NCBI GenBank assembly: GCA_950295325.1
Contig: OX485806.1
Coordinates: 47,549,169 to 47,613,168 of the forward strand
Reading direction: 5' to 3'
DNA length: 64,000 bases
Origin: Polytrichum commune
Lineage: Eukaryota > Streptophyta > Polytrichopsida > Polytrichales > Polytrichaceae
Positions 1 to 9,703 of the stretch are shown here, piece by piece (position 1 is the first letter of the stretch; each line of letters opens with the position of its first letter). The notes beneath the pieces were generated by a model. That model saw only the letters and a program-made list of their open reading frames with translations. It did no database searches and had not been told where the DNA came from. Position numbers and translations under genes: made by a program.

Positions 1-112
1 CCTCACAATGGGCCAATGCCCATGGAGGCCTTGCCGTTCGGCCTCGGGTGGGTGAGGCCACACCACCTCACCCATATAAGCCTCTAGGACTTTACACGGG
101 GCCCCTACCCCA

Positions 113-1971
113 TGTGAGGCCAAAACCATCCCCCTTAAGCGTCCTAGTCCGGGTGATGGCTTTGAGAATCACATGTGTTGCCTAGAAATTTGAAACAAGT
201 GCGAAGTAACTCTCATGTTCAAGAGAGCGTGTATGGCTTTGAATCATTGTGCTTTATTAACATTAGCCTATTGGCTTGTGGTAGCGTTGGCTTTCTCAAG
301 AGTCCAACCCGCGGCTTTGGCCACGCACGCCTTCAAGGATACTCCCCTTGTCCTCTTTACCTTAACCTCCGTCGTGGGTTGTGGACAAGGGTCCTTGACC
401 TTCTCCATCACTTGTGTAATTGATTTAGTTGGTTAAAAGATGTGAGCGTTGAAAAACGCTATTCTCTGTAATAGCCTCTAAATACAACCGTCTGTCAACC
501 ACACATGCCCCTACCTAGGCTAATGTGACTACCCCCCTATCTATGGGTTTATAATTTGGGCTAAATGCTAAGTGTCCTTAGCCTCATTAACTTCCAACAA
601 TTTGTAGTTATAGCACCTAATTCAATTCCATCCCTTTCCTAATTAGCCAAACACCATGGTGGCTCCTTGATCCCAACTTAACCCCAGCTGGGCCATCTGC
701 CTACTTATTTAACCCCTTCACTAATATCCCAGCCACCTTAGCTACCCTTCACCAGCTTCATAATTGAGAGCCCTTAACTGCCCAAGCAGCTGCAGTCCCA
801 GCCGCTGGAGGTCCAGCAACTGTCTCCCAGCAAGCTGCGGCCCAGCACTGTATCCCAACAACCTTTAGCTCATAAATCTGTATTTCCAGCAGCTGCGGCC
901 CAGCAACTGTATCCCAGCAACCTTTAGCTCAGAAATCTGTATTTCCAGTAGCTGCGGCCCAGCAACTGTATCCCAGCCACCTTAGCTCAGAAATATGTAT
1001 TTCCAGCAGCTGCGGCCCAGCAACTGTATCCCAGCAACCTTTAGCTCAGAAATCTGTATTTCCAGCAGCTGCGGCCCAGCAACTATATCCCAGCCACCTT
1101 AGCTCAGAAATCTGTATTTCCAGCAAGCTGCGGCCCAACAACTGTATCCCAGCAACTGTCTTCCGGCAGACTGTAATTCGGGAAACCCTTAGCTACTAGG
1201 CTGATGTCCCTTAATCATTGTAACCACAATCTTCTAACCTAGTATCTAGTCAAGCATTCCCCTAATCACCTAACTAATGACTAACATGTCCCACTAATTT
1301 AACCAACTAACAACCACCCATAGGTGTAGTCTAATGATTCTACACTTTCCCTCCTTATGATGGGGGTTAACTTCCTAACTTCACTAATAACTAGCTACTA
1401 CACACATAAAACCTCAAGCTCTAAGAGCTCGCTCCCTTGAGAGGACTTGAGAGAGAGCTTAACTAATTCACTTCACTAAAAACTAATAACCCACACACGT
1501 GGCTCAAGCTCTTAAGAGCTTGCTCCCTTGAGAGCGCTTGATGGAGAGAGAGGAAAATGAGAGAGAAACCACCTTAAGTAGCAAAGAGGGAGAGAGGGAG
1601 AGAGAGGTGAGCATAGGGTGAGAGGATTAGCACCTCCAATCACAATCCCTTAACCTTCACCTTCAAAGTAGGGACTAATCCCCTTCCACCAAGCTTCCTT
1701 CTTCCTAAACTAACAAAGTGGATCCAAAAGTGGGCATTTAACCCGCGGAGCTCACCTTGCCTCACCTTACCCCCTACTCACATAATCAAGGCATCCTCTT
1801 ATTGAAATCAAACCTTGAAATAACTACACAACACATTTTAATGCCTAAACTTAAATCCACACCACACTTCATTCTTTTTATGTTTTGTGAATAATCATAA
1901 CACCTCAAAGTCAAACTAAAATTGGTTTCGAAGAGTTAATCACCACATGTGGGCACCATTTTGGACTCACA
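113..1971. mobile_element. Solo LTR, family B (1,859 bp)
   Basis: The unit begins TGTGAGGCC and ends GGACTCACA, so its termini are inverted (TGTGAG/CTCACA). It is flanked by a perfect 5-bp target duplication CCCCA at 108-112 and 1972-1976. It interrupts LTR-A copy 1. Inside are a 59-bp tandem repeat and a duplicated block rich in CTCAAGCTCT-type sequence near 1400-1545. No gag or pol frame is present. A related copy with attached internal sequence lies at 57916-59529 and shows that this family reads on the minus strand when drawn in this direction. Confidence 0.9.
780..1190. repeat. 59-bp tandem repeat inside LTR-B
   Basis: About five units of a 59-bp motif follow one another, clearest at about 884-1145. 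Each contains CAGCAGCTGCGGCCCAGCAA followed by a block ending in CTCAGAAATCTGTATTTC. Units differ by a few substitutions and small indels such as AGCAACCTTT versus AGCCACCTT. The unit contains the E-box-like palindrome CAGCTG. A regulatory role within the LTR is possible but not shown. Confidence 0.8.
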
Positions 1972-2248
1972 CCCCACCGTCAACCAACCTTTTGTCTCTC
2001 CACCAAGAGTTGGGGCCAAGTGGACATTTTCCTTTAGCTGCTGGGCCTAGAACCCCCCTAGCAGCTTCAGACCATCATAACTTCCTTGTATGATGTCTGA
2101 TCATAACAACCAACCACTCCATCTTCATCTACGCTTTACGTAGATGTCGATGGACTCCTCACTTACCCCATTCGGGCAAGTCTTGAGGAAGTTATGCCTG
2201 TTTGAACCTTGGCAGTCCCGGGAATCACTCCCAGGCACTGCTGTACCA

Positions 2249-2272
2249 GGGCGCTGTCCCGGGACAGCGCCC
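2249..2272. repeat. 24-bp perfect palindrome in LTR-A
   Basis: Arm GGGCGCTGTCCC is followed directly by its reverse complement. The same perfect palindrome occurs in the reversed LTR-A copy at 31802-31825. It is decayed in the copies near 7740 and 62400. Confidence 0.85.
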
Positions 2273-2729
2273 CACTCAAATGGCCATAACTTCTAGCTCA
2301 CACCTCCGATTGAGGTGATCTTGAGCATTCTAGAATCACATTGCCATGAGCTACGCATAGCTCATGGCCTTACCCTTGTGCATCCTAGTCTCCATGGGTG
2401 GGAGGCGTTCCCAACGCCCGGGGCCCTCGCCCACACTAGGATCACTTGGGCCCTCTCACCAAAGGCGCCACAAGTCCCGGGTGTCACTCTGGGGTCCCCC
2501 TTGTGCCCATGGTGTTTCGGGCACTCCTCATGGAGAGGTGCGCGACACTAGGGGGGACCGTTTGATCAATGGTCCGGACCACTGGTCCGGACCTAGTAAC
2601 GGTTACGCCAAGATTAACCAACGGTCCGGAAGTGGCGGTTACAACAGACTTATGACGGTTGGGGGAAAACCGTCGGAAAACGGTTGGCTACCGTTTTCCG
2701 TTAAACACTAACGGTAACAGGGGGAAGGA

Positions 2730-2736
2730 TATTTAA
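2730..2736 (+). promoter_or_regulatory. TATA-like box upstream of family C gene
   Basis: The sequence TATTTAA lies about 240 bp upstream of the conserved ATG at 2969. The corresponding positions in the other two copies are similar (for example ATATTTAGGG on the reverse strand near 55590). Function is inferred from position only. Confidence 0.4.
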
Positions 2737-2968
2737 GGAACCCTTCCTTCTCCTCCCCACTTTTTGCAAGAAGAAAAAAATTGTTGAATGAATGAGTGGT
2801 GAGGCTGTTTTTTTTTTCGAGCCACCAGCAGTTGGATTGCTGGGACTCCGTAATTTCCAGTCACCGGCAGTTGGCTTGCCGGGACTCCGTAGCAGTTAAG
2901 CGGAAGAGAGGGAATCCGAAGGGGAGAGAATTTCCGTGGTTGAGACTGAAGTTGGGAGAAGTAGGAAA

Positions 2969-4990
2969 ATGCCGGAAGCACGGGAAGAGGATCGGAGGGA
3001 ACCCATCTTGGTTCCGCTCAAAGCCCTCATCCCTGCAATTCCGAGGGAGGACGGGGAGCTGCAGGAGCTAGCGGAGGATCTCCGGGTTATGGGTTGCGCG
3101 GGGTTGCTCGCCAAACCCTGGAACCTCCGAGCGGAAGTTACCCTCCGGGAGTTCAAGTTCGAGAGAGGTAATCAGTGGCTAGGGACCAAGAGGAGGGATC
3201 CGGGTAGTTGGACTCCGGATGTTTGGAATAGGGTCTACGGTTTTTCGAGGGGAATTGCAGAGGGATGGGCCGGCCGTCGCGATGGCTTATTCGCCGGAAA
3301 GTTTAGAGGGGACGCGGACCCGAAGGACAGCTTCCACCCCGGGAACTGCCGGAACCTTAGAGAGCGGAGAGTATTAGAGTTCCTCCTGCCCATCCTTAAC
3401 CCGGACAAGCCTAAGCGGATTAGCCTTACCATGGTTAACACCCTGTTCGGTGCTATGTCCGAAGTCCGGCCCGTAAATTGGGGGCTGATAATTCAAGAAA
3501 TAGTAGGGCGGGCCCTCCCCCATATAGGTCGGAAACCCTCCTTCCTCTCCCCCTTCATTCTGCACCTCTATCAGCACTTTGACTGCATCACGGCCGAGGA
3601 GGAGGACCTGCTGACGATTGTGGCGGATGAGGTCACCTACAAGCTCCATCCGGAAGCCGGAGACCTCAAGACGAAAACTTCCAGCGACCCCATCATTCCG
3701 GAAGCACCTCCCTCTTCACCCGGAAGCCCGCTGCCGACCATCCAGAGGCCAATCTCTCCTCCCCCTCATCATCATCCGGAACCCGGACCCAGCCGGGAGA
3801 CCACTTGGCGGAATGTGGATCTCTCCGCTTGGGACTTTCCGGAAAATCCCTTCAAGCGAGTCCAGGAGGATTTGCAGAACCAGTACTACCGGCTGGAACA
3901 CATCGTCCGAGGAGCAAACCAAGCCCTAGACGATTGCGGACCCGGAAATATTCTCCGGGAGTTGGCAAAGAGGGCGGACAGGAAGGAGCTCGAGCAAGCC
4001 AAGATGGAGAATGCTCACCTCACCGCGCAGGTAGCGGCCATGACTCAGGAGCTGAGTCAGAAGAGCGAGGAGATCCGGAAGTACCACGCGGAGTAGGCTC
4101 TTCAGTCGGATCCGGGAGCTGGTGGGGCATCCGGCAGGATCGTCAACAAGGCGCATCTCTACGACCGGATGATGGAGTCCGGAGAACCCGCTTCCACTAG
4201 GCAGACCCTTCCCATCCTCGTGAAATACTCACAGACGATGAAGGATCTCCTGGCGGAAATCCAGACGGTGGTTCCGCCAAGCGGAATACCCCTGCGGAAA
4301 CTCTATCCGGGTCCGCCTGGGTTACCAACTGGAACCCTCTACGAGGTGGTTGGTGAAGTCGCCCTGGTCTAGAATCGCCAACGTCTGCAGGACCCAGCCA
4401 GCAGGGAGGCGACTCTCGGCCTGCTAGTTCCGGAAGAGCTCCGGAAAGGATCCGCTCTCCCCAGGTGAAGCGGAAGAGCACTGGGTCTGTTAGATCCGGA
4501 CGAGGCCAATCCCCTGTCCCGCGGACCTCGGATCGGTCCCGGACTCCGGACAGAGCTAGGACGCCGATAAAGCACCAGACTTCGGATCGAGAGGCAACTC
4601 TGAGTAGGGGTAAGGCCCCTATGACCCAAGCCTCGCCGTCGTCTCCTCCGGACTGCCAAATGGTTAGCCCATTCCCTCCGCCACCCTCAAAGGCGGCTTC
4701 CAATAGGGATCCACGGACTGCCTCAATCTCGGGCAGACAGAATCCGGAACAGCGCACCGGAAGCGATCCTTCCCCGATCCGGAGCGTCCGGAAAGGAAGT
4801 ACAGTTTCCGGAACACCGTGGACCGAAGGAGCAGCGGACTCGGAGGATGAGATCGCCCCTTCTCCGAACATGAGGAGGATGCTTACACGGCTACAGAAGG
4901 CTTCGCCGGGAGGGGGTTCATCCATCGTCCGTGGACTCGGCAGCCATTCGAAGGAGGGAGCAGCTCAGAAGAAGCACCGCTCTTCTTAGC
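2969..4990 (+). pseudogene. Family C element protein, unidentified, about 670 aa (broken)
   Basis: The start is the ATG that begins MPEAREED in all three copies. An N-terminal half of about 375 residues reads openly to the stop at 4094-4096. It contains a conserved globular region with blocks such as GNQWLGTKRRDP, WAGRRDGLFAGKF, FHPGNCRNLRERRVLEF, PKRISLTM, NTLFGAMS, RPVNWG and PHIGRKPSFLSPFILHLYQH. Then come a Pro/Ser-rich linker and a coiled-coil-like stretch (LQNQYYRLEHIVRG, LAKRADRKELEQ). The TAG replaces a Gln codon of copy 3, and a nearby deletion shifts the frame. The C-terminal half continues to 4990 as a basic Ser/Arg/Pro-rich tail (SRTPDRARTP repeats) ending KKHRSS. It resembles gag-like proteins of plant retroelements in layout, but I cannot assign a named family. 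Confidence 0.7.
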
Positions 4991-5270
4991 TTAGGATGGT
5001 AGTTAGATTACTTAGGCAGAATAGAGGTAGGAAGATAGGACTTAGGAGTTTTTGAAGATGAAGAATAAAATTCTTCCTTGGGTTTTGTCAGCGGAAAACC
5101 TGGATCTTGATCCAGGAAATCCGGGAGGTCGGAAGCAGTTAGGGTTTTCTTAGCAGCGGCCGCCTGGGCCGCCGCCCTCAGGTTAGGGATTTTGGGCCTC
5201 TACTTAAGGCTGAATAAGGAGTTGGGGAAGGGTTCCTTCTCCATCGTTGTATTTTGATTGCTCCTACTCT

Positions 5271-5276
5271 AATAAA
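5271..5276 (+). terminator. Poly(A) signal of family C gene
   Basis: AATAAA lies about 280 bp after the stop codon. Other family C copies keep related sequence at the corresponding place (reverse strand, about 53030-53050 and 35255-35270). It suggests that the transcript ends inside the unit, leaving about 1.1 kb beyond it. Confidence 0.5.
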
Positions 5277-6455
5277 CTCTTTGATCTCTCACTCCTTGAC
5301 TATCCTTGCTTGATTTTGCGTACGAATGATTATGAGATTGTTAGCGGAGGAGAGAGAGCATGAGGGGATAGGAGTTCCGGATAGGGCATAGGAGAGGAGA
5401 CCCGGATCAGAACTAGTTATTGCCTTGCGGATCCTCTCTATGTGTAGTGGGAGGGAAACCTCACTATTCCAGATGGTTGAGTAATGTCTAGGTGGGATAG
5501 CCGTTGGGAGGATTGGGTGAGATCCGGAAGGGATCCGGATTTACGCCAATATGATCTTTTGAAGAGGTCCCACCGCCCTTAGACGGACCAATCCGGAAAG
5601 TGGTACGGATCGCCCAGTTAGCTCAGATTGAGTACAGTCCAAGGTGGTGGTAGCCGGATCGATCCGTCGGAAGGAGGCGGGAAGGACCGGAACAGTTAGG
5701 ATTCCGGGTCGGAGGCCATCTCCGGAGAGTAGTGGGGAGGAGACCTCATTGTTCCGGATGTCTGGGTAACGTCTAGGTGAGATAGCCGTGGGGAGGACTG
5801 TGTAAAGATCCGGAAGGGATCCGGACTTGCACCAATCTGATCTTCTGAAGAGGTCTCACCGCTTGTGGACGGGACAATCCGGAAAGTGGTACGGATCACC
5901 CACTTATCCCGTCGAGTCAGATCTCCGGGTGGAATCTGGAATACTCCGATCGTTGTAGCCCTAAGACATAACCCAGATCTCCCTATGTGACCCGCCAAAA
6001 CGGATTTGACCAATCCGGATTGGTTGTGAGGGAATATCCGGATCCTAACCTTATAAGGGACGCTTTCACCAGAAGAAACCACCTATTCTAGAGGGTAGAA
6101 CGTAGAGGGATAAATCTGGATCATAGGGGTGAGTAAGTATTATAATTAGGACCTAGAGATACAATCCGGAAAGGCAAATTCCGGGGGTTTCCGGAAATTC
6201 GGCTAAGGAGTGGAAAATAAGTGAGTACGGGGAGTTCCCAACCTCCTACACTTCACAGAATCCCTGGACGATACTAGGGTCATCCGGACAAAACCGGATT
6301 AGGCACTTAAAAACGCCAATCCGGATATTTTGGTGTTCGTGTGTCCCCATATTGAACATAAGAATTTTAAATCTTACCAAGAGGCTAAGCATTATGTAGT
6401 CGTTGCTACATGTAAAGTTTATCCTAGGGCTTCACAATCTAGTAGTAGAGGTAGA

Positions 6456-7064
6456 TTATCTTAAAGGAAATTTCAATAATCCAGCCTCCTCTCTCAGGTT
6501 GGTGTGTTTGTATGTCGTGAGCAGCTTTGTAAATATGTATGCCTGTTGAATAGATGTGGGCACATAGCTCACTTCAATCTGTCCTTCTGCTGGTTTCTCA
6601 CGCACAACATGGTAGTATGTCTCGATGTGTTTTGTCTTCTCATGAAGAACGGGGTTGTGAACTAGCCTGATACTTGATTGATTGTTGCAAAGTAGAGGCG
6701 TAGGATCACCTCCGATGATTCTTTTGATTGTTGCAAAGTAGAGACGTAGGATCACCTCCGATGATTTTTAGTTCAGATAGCAACCTTCTCAGGTATACAA
6801 TATCTTTTGTGGCTTCACAAAGGACTCGGTACTTTGCCTCAGTTGTTGATAAGGCAACATTAGGTTGTTTCTTGTCTTCTCCAATCTATTACAGCTTCTT
6901 CTAGTTTATGGATTATACTTGATGTTGATTTTCTTGTATCTTCGCATCTCCCGTAGTTTGAGTATGTAAAACTGACTAAGGATTGATTGTCACCAAAATG
7001 ATAGGACATGGTTGAGTCTAGAATGCCTTTCAAATAACGCAGGCAGTTTTTCAGGGCGGTCATG
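6456..7064 (-). pseudogene. Copia polyprotein, RNase H end (3' fragment)
   Basis: Minus-strand frames give TALKNCLRYLKGILDSTM (end of the reverse-transcriptase/connection region). Next comes RNase H sequence with ADW-like and LLCNNQSSIRLVHNPVLHEK motifs, then HIETYYHVVREK and the terminal SIQQAYIFTKLL block, ending at the stop at 6456. These are standard Ty1/Copia RNase H landmarks. Frameshifts are present. No 3' LTR follows. About 100 bp after the stop the sequence meets the family C unit, so the Copia 3' end is missing. The upstream part continues beyond the LTR-A copy at 7065-8036. Confidence 0.9.
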
Positions 7065-8036
7065 TGTCGCAACCCTTGCTAGCCCCCTTAACAATCTTGC
7101 TAATTTTCAATTCTAGCAAAGGTTACGAGCGCTAACCCTTCGCATTCCACCATGCTAATGATTAGCTCTTCCTACCCCGGACCTTATAGTTCATAAGAGG
7201 GGAACCAACCCTCCTACTTTGTTTTTTCGGGACTCACCCCTTAATCGGTAACCAATACTTAGATTTGGACTTTCATCCATGAAAACCCAATCTTATGTTG
7301 ATCATCGCGTTGCCGGAGCAACACTACAACCCAAAGCATACTAGGCAATTATGGCCTCACATTGGGCCAATGCTCATGAAGGTCGTGTCGTTCGGCCTCG
7401 GGTGGATGAGGCCACATCACCTCACCCATATAAACTTCTAGGACTCTAGGCAGGGACCCTAACCCATTGTCGAGAAACCTTTTGTCTCTCTACCAAGAGT
7501 TGGGGTCAAGTAGATATTTTCCCTTAGCCGCTGGGCCTAGAAGCCCCTAGCAGCTTCAGACCATCATAACTTCCTCGTATAATCTCTGATGCTAACAAGC
7601 AACCACTCCATCTTCATTTATGTCTCACGTAGATGCCATTGGAATCCTCATTTGTCCCATTCAATCAAGTATTAAGGAAGTTATGCCTGTTCAAAGCTTG
7701 GCAGTCCCGGGAGCACTCCCAGGCCATTGCTGTAGCAGGGCACTGTCGTAGGACAACACCCCACTCAAATTGCCATATCTCCTAGCTCACACCTCCAATT
7801 GAAGTGTTCTTGAGCATTCTAGAATTTTCACGCCATAAGCTACGCATAGCTCATGGCCTTACCCTCGTGACTCCTAATCTTTGTGGGTGGGAGGCGTTCC
7901 CAATGCCCGGGGCCCTCACCCACTCTAAGATCATTTGGCCCCTCTCACCAACGATGCCACAAGTCTCGGGTGTCACTCCGGGGTCCCCCTTGTGCCAATG
8001 GTGTTGCGGGCACTCCTTATGGAGAGGTGTGCTACA
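7065..8036 (+). mobile_element. Solo LTR, family A copy 2 (972 bp)
   Basis: The unit runs from TGTCGCAACCC to GTGTGCTACA. It is flanked by TCATG (7060-7064) and TCATA (8037-8041), a 5-bp target duplication with one change. It interrupts the Copia reverse-transcriptase/RNase H junction, and the Copia reading continues on each side (VHMM on one side, HMTALKNCL on the other). No internal domain is attached. Confidence 0.92.
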
Positions 8037-8041
8037 TCATA

Positions 8042-9626
8042 TGAACTTTATGTGGTGCAGTTGCAAACTTACTCATACAGCTCACAACAAAGCAAATATC
8101 GAAGTGGGTGTTGCAAGCATAGATTAGAGATCCACAAATTGATTTGAAGATATGAGTATTTGCTGGTTTATTTCTCACATTTGCTCTCATATTTGCGTTT
8201 GTACTCATAGGGTCTCTCAGTGCATTACAGTTATGCATTCCATAACTTTGGAGAAGGTTCTTGATGTATCTCCTTTGATGAATCCATATTCCATCTTTAT
8301 TGTAAACTAATTTTGTTCTGTTCTATTATGTTCTCTAAGGCTAAACATTCTTCTACTTTGTCCATCTCTTGATGATTATCCCCTACCAATATAAGGTCAT
8401 CAACATAGAGAAGATGCATTATGTATTTGCCATTGATGATCGAATAATATAGACTGGGATCAGCAGTGTTTTTAACAAGACCTAATTCTTCAACTAAGAA
8501 TGTATAAATCCTTGCAATCCAAGCTCTAGGAGTTTGTTTCAATCCGTAGAGAGCTCACTTAAGTCTAACCACTTTCCCTTCCATTCCTGGCTCTTTGAAA
8601 CCTTCTAGTATCTCCATATAGACCTCCTCTTCAAAATTTCCATTAAGAAATGTTGTCTTCACATCCAACTATTTCAATTTCCATCATTTATGAGTTGTTT
8701 ATGCTTATGTTGTCCTTATTGTACTCCACCTAACTACTGGGGAAAATGTCTCATAAGAGTCTTCACCAGGTACCTGCTCATAACCTTTGGCTACTAATTT
8801 TTCTTTCAGTTTCCTAACTTCTCCTGAGGCATCTTTTTTTTCCTTAAATATCCATTTTGTAGTGATGGTGCGTATTCCATCAGGAAGATCAACCGCCTCC
8901 CATGTTTGGTTCTTCTTTATTGACTCAATTTCTGATGCAATGGCCTCTTGCCATCCTTTCGATTGCATTGCTTCAACATAAGTTTGAGGTTCTCTATCAT
9001 GATCCATTTATGAAAACAAAACCATGTAATCACAAAGTCGCGACAATGGTTGTCGTTCTTTGTTTAGGTACGTTCTATGATGTCCTCCGTTTACATTTCA
9101 AATATTTTTTGGTTCATCATCTGTTTGTTGGTCCAATTCCTCTCGTACAACCTCCCTTTGTCTCGTCCTAATTACTGTAACTGGAATGTGAGCCTCTTCT
9201 GGAATTCCATTCTCTAGTCTCTTTTCCTTCTCTGCAACTGGAGGTAACTCGATCACATTTGGCTCCTCATTTTGATATTCTAATATTACGTCCATGAGCT
9301 GCTCCTGGAGTATATAACCACTTCTCTGTCTCCATTTTTAGTGATGATTGGTCCTCTCACAGTTATAATTTTTTCTTCGACAGGTAAGGGTTTCTTGAAG
9401 TGATTAAACCCTACTTTAGACTCATCAAATACTACAACCCTGCTAAGTTGAATTTTTCTTTCACTAGGTGTGTATATCCTATATACTTTGTTCACATCAT
9501 CATATCCCATAAATACTCCCATCGTTGTTTTGCTACTCAATCTCTGCCTTTTCTCTTGAGGTACATGCATTCAAAAATCTTAAGGTGACTTACATCAGGA
9601 ACTTTTTGGAGTTGGGACGACACTTG
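8042..9626 (-). pseudogene. Copia polyprotein: integrase C-terminus and reverse transcriptase
   Basis: Read on the minus strand from about 9622 downward. The integrase C-terminal part has VPDVSHLKIFEC and TTMGVFMGYDDVNKVYRIY, followed by an acidic linker (DVILEYQNEEPNVIELPP). The reverse transcriptase has AMQSKGWQEAIASEIESIKK, TWEAVDLPDG and KWIFKEKKDASG, the finger/palm block KLVAKGYEQVPGEDSYETFSPV, and the catalytic LLYVDDLILVGD at about 8400. The frame is broken by several stops and shifts. It joins the RNase H part across LTR-A. Upstream it is cut at 9626 by the 20 kb TIR transposon and resumes at 29966. Confidence 0.92.
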
Positions 9627-9675
9627 TATGTGAGCGTAGAGCGGAGAGCGGAGAGCGGAGATTTGGAGAGCGGAG
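9627..9675 (+). repeat. Left terminal inverted repeat of giant transposon
   Basis: TATGTGAGCGTAGAGCGGAG is followed by extra GAGCGGA units and TTGGAGAGCGG. The right end shows the same sequence reversed with fewer GAGCGGA units. The repeat number therefore differs between the two ends. Confidence 0.85.
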
Positions 9676-9703
9676 AGCGTAGAGGAAATAAAAATAATAA
9701 ACT

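Larger units (their letters stand above)
1..2547 (+). mobile_element. Solo LTR, family A copy 1 (5' part outside window)
   Basis: This is the 3' part of a family A LTR, split by a family B LTR at 113-1971. It matches three other copies (7065-8036, 31527-32505 reversed, 61722-62695) that are about 975 bp long and run from TGTCGCAAC-type to GCGCGACA-type ends. Here the right end, GCGACA, is at 2547 and is followed directly by family C sequence. The start lies before base 1. The best reading is that LTR-A inserted into the family C unit that resumes at 2548. No internal retrotransposon coding sequence is attached, so it is probably a solo LTR. The small translated frames inside it are shadows of the repeat. 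Confidence 0.85.
2548..6351 (+). mobile_element. Family C unit, copy 1 (5' end split off by LTR-A)
   Basis: This matches the copies at 34180-37592 and 51934-55974 (both reversed). Those copies run from TGTGGGAG to CTCCCACA and are 3.4-4.0 kb long. Copy 1 starts inside the unit, just after LTR-A. Its right end is a degraded GTGTCCCCATA at about 6341-6351, where other copies have CCCACA. In order it holds a promoter-like region, a long gene, a poly(A) signal and about 1.1 kb of CCGGAA-rich sequence with two diverged internal duplications (about 5450-5700 and 5720-5960). The TG...CA ends and the 5-bp duplication seen in copy 2 are LTR-like. Confidence 0.8.

Noticed and set aside
4197-4925. 242-codon minus-strand frame inside family C copy 1
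   Set aside because: Antisense shadow of the Arg/Ser/Pro-rich tail, not conserved as an uninterrupted frame in the other copies.
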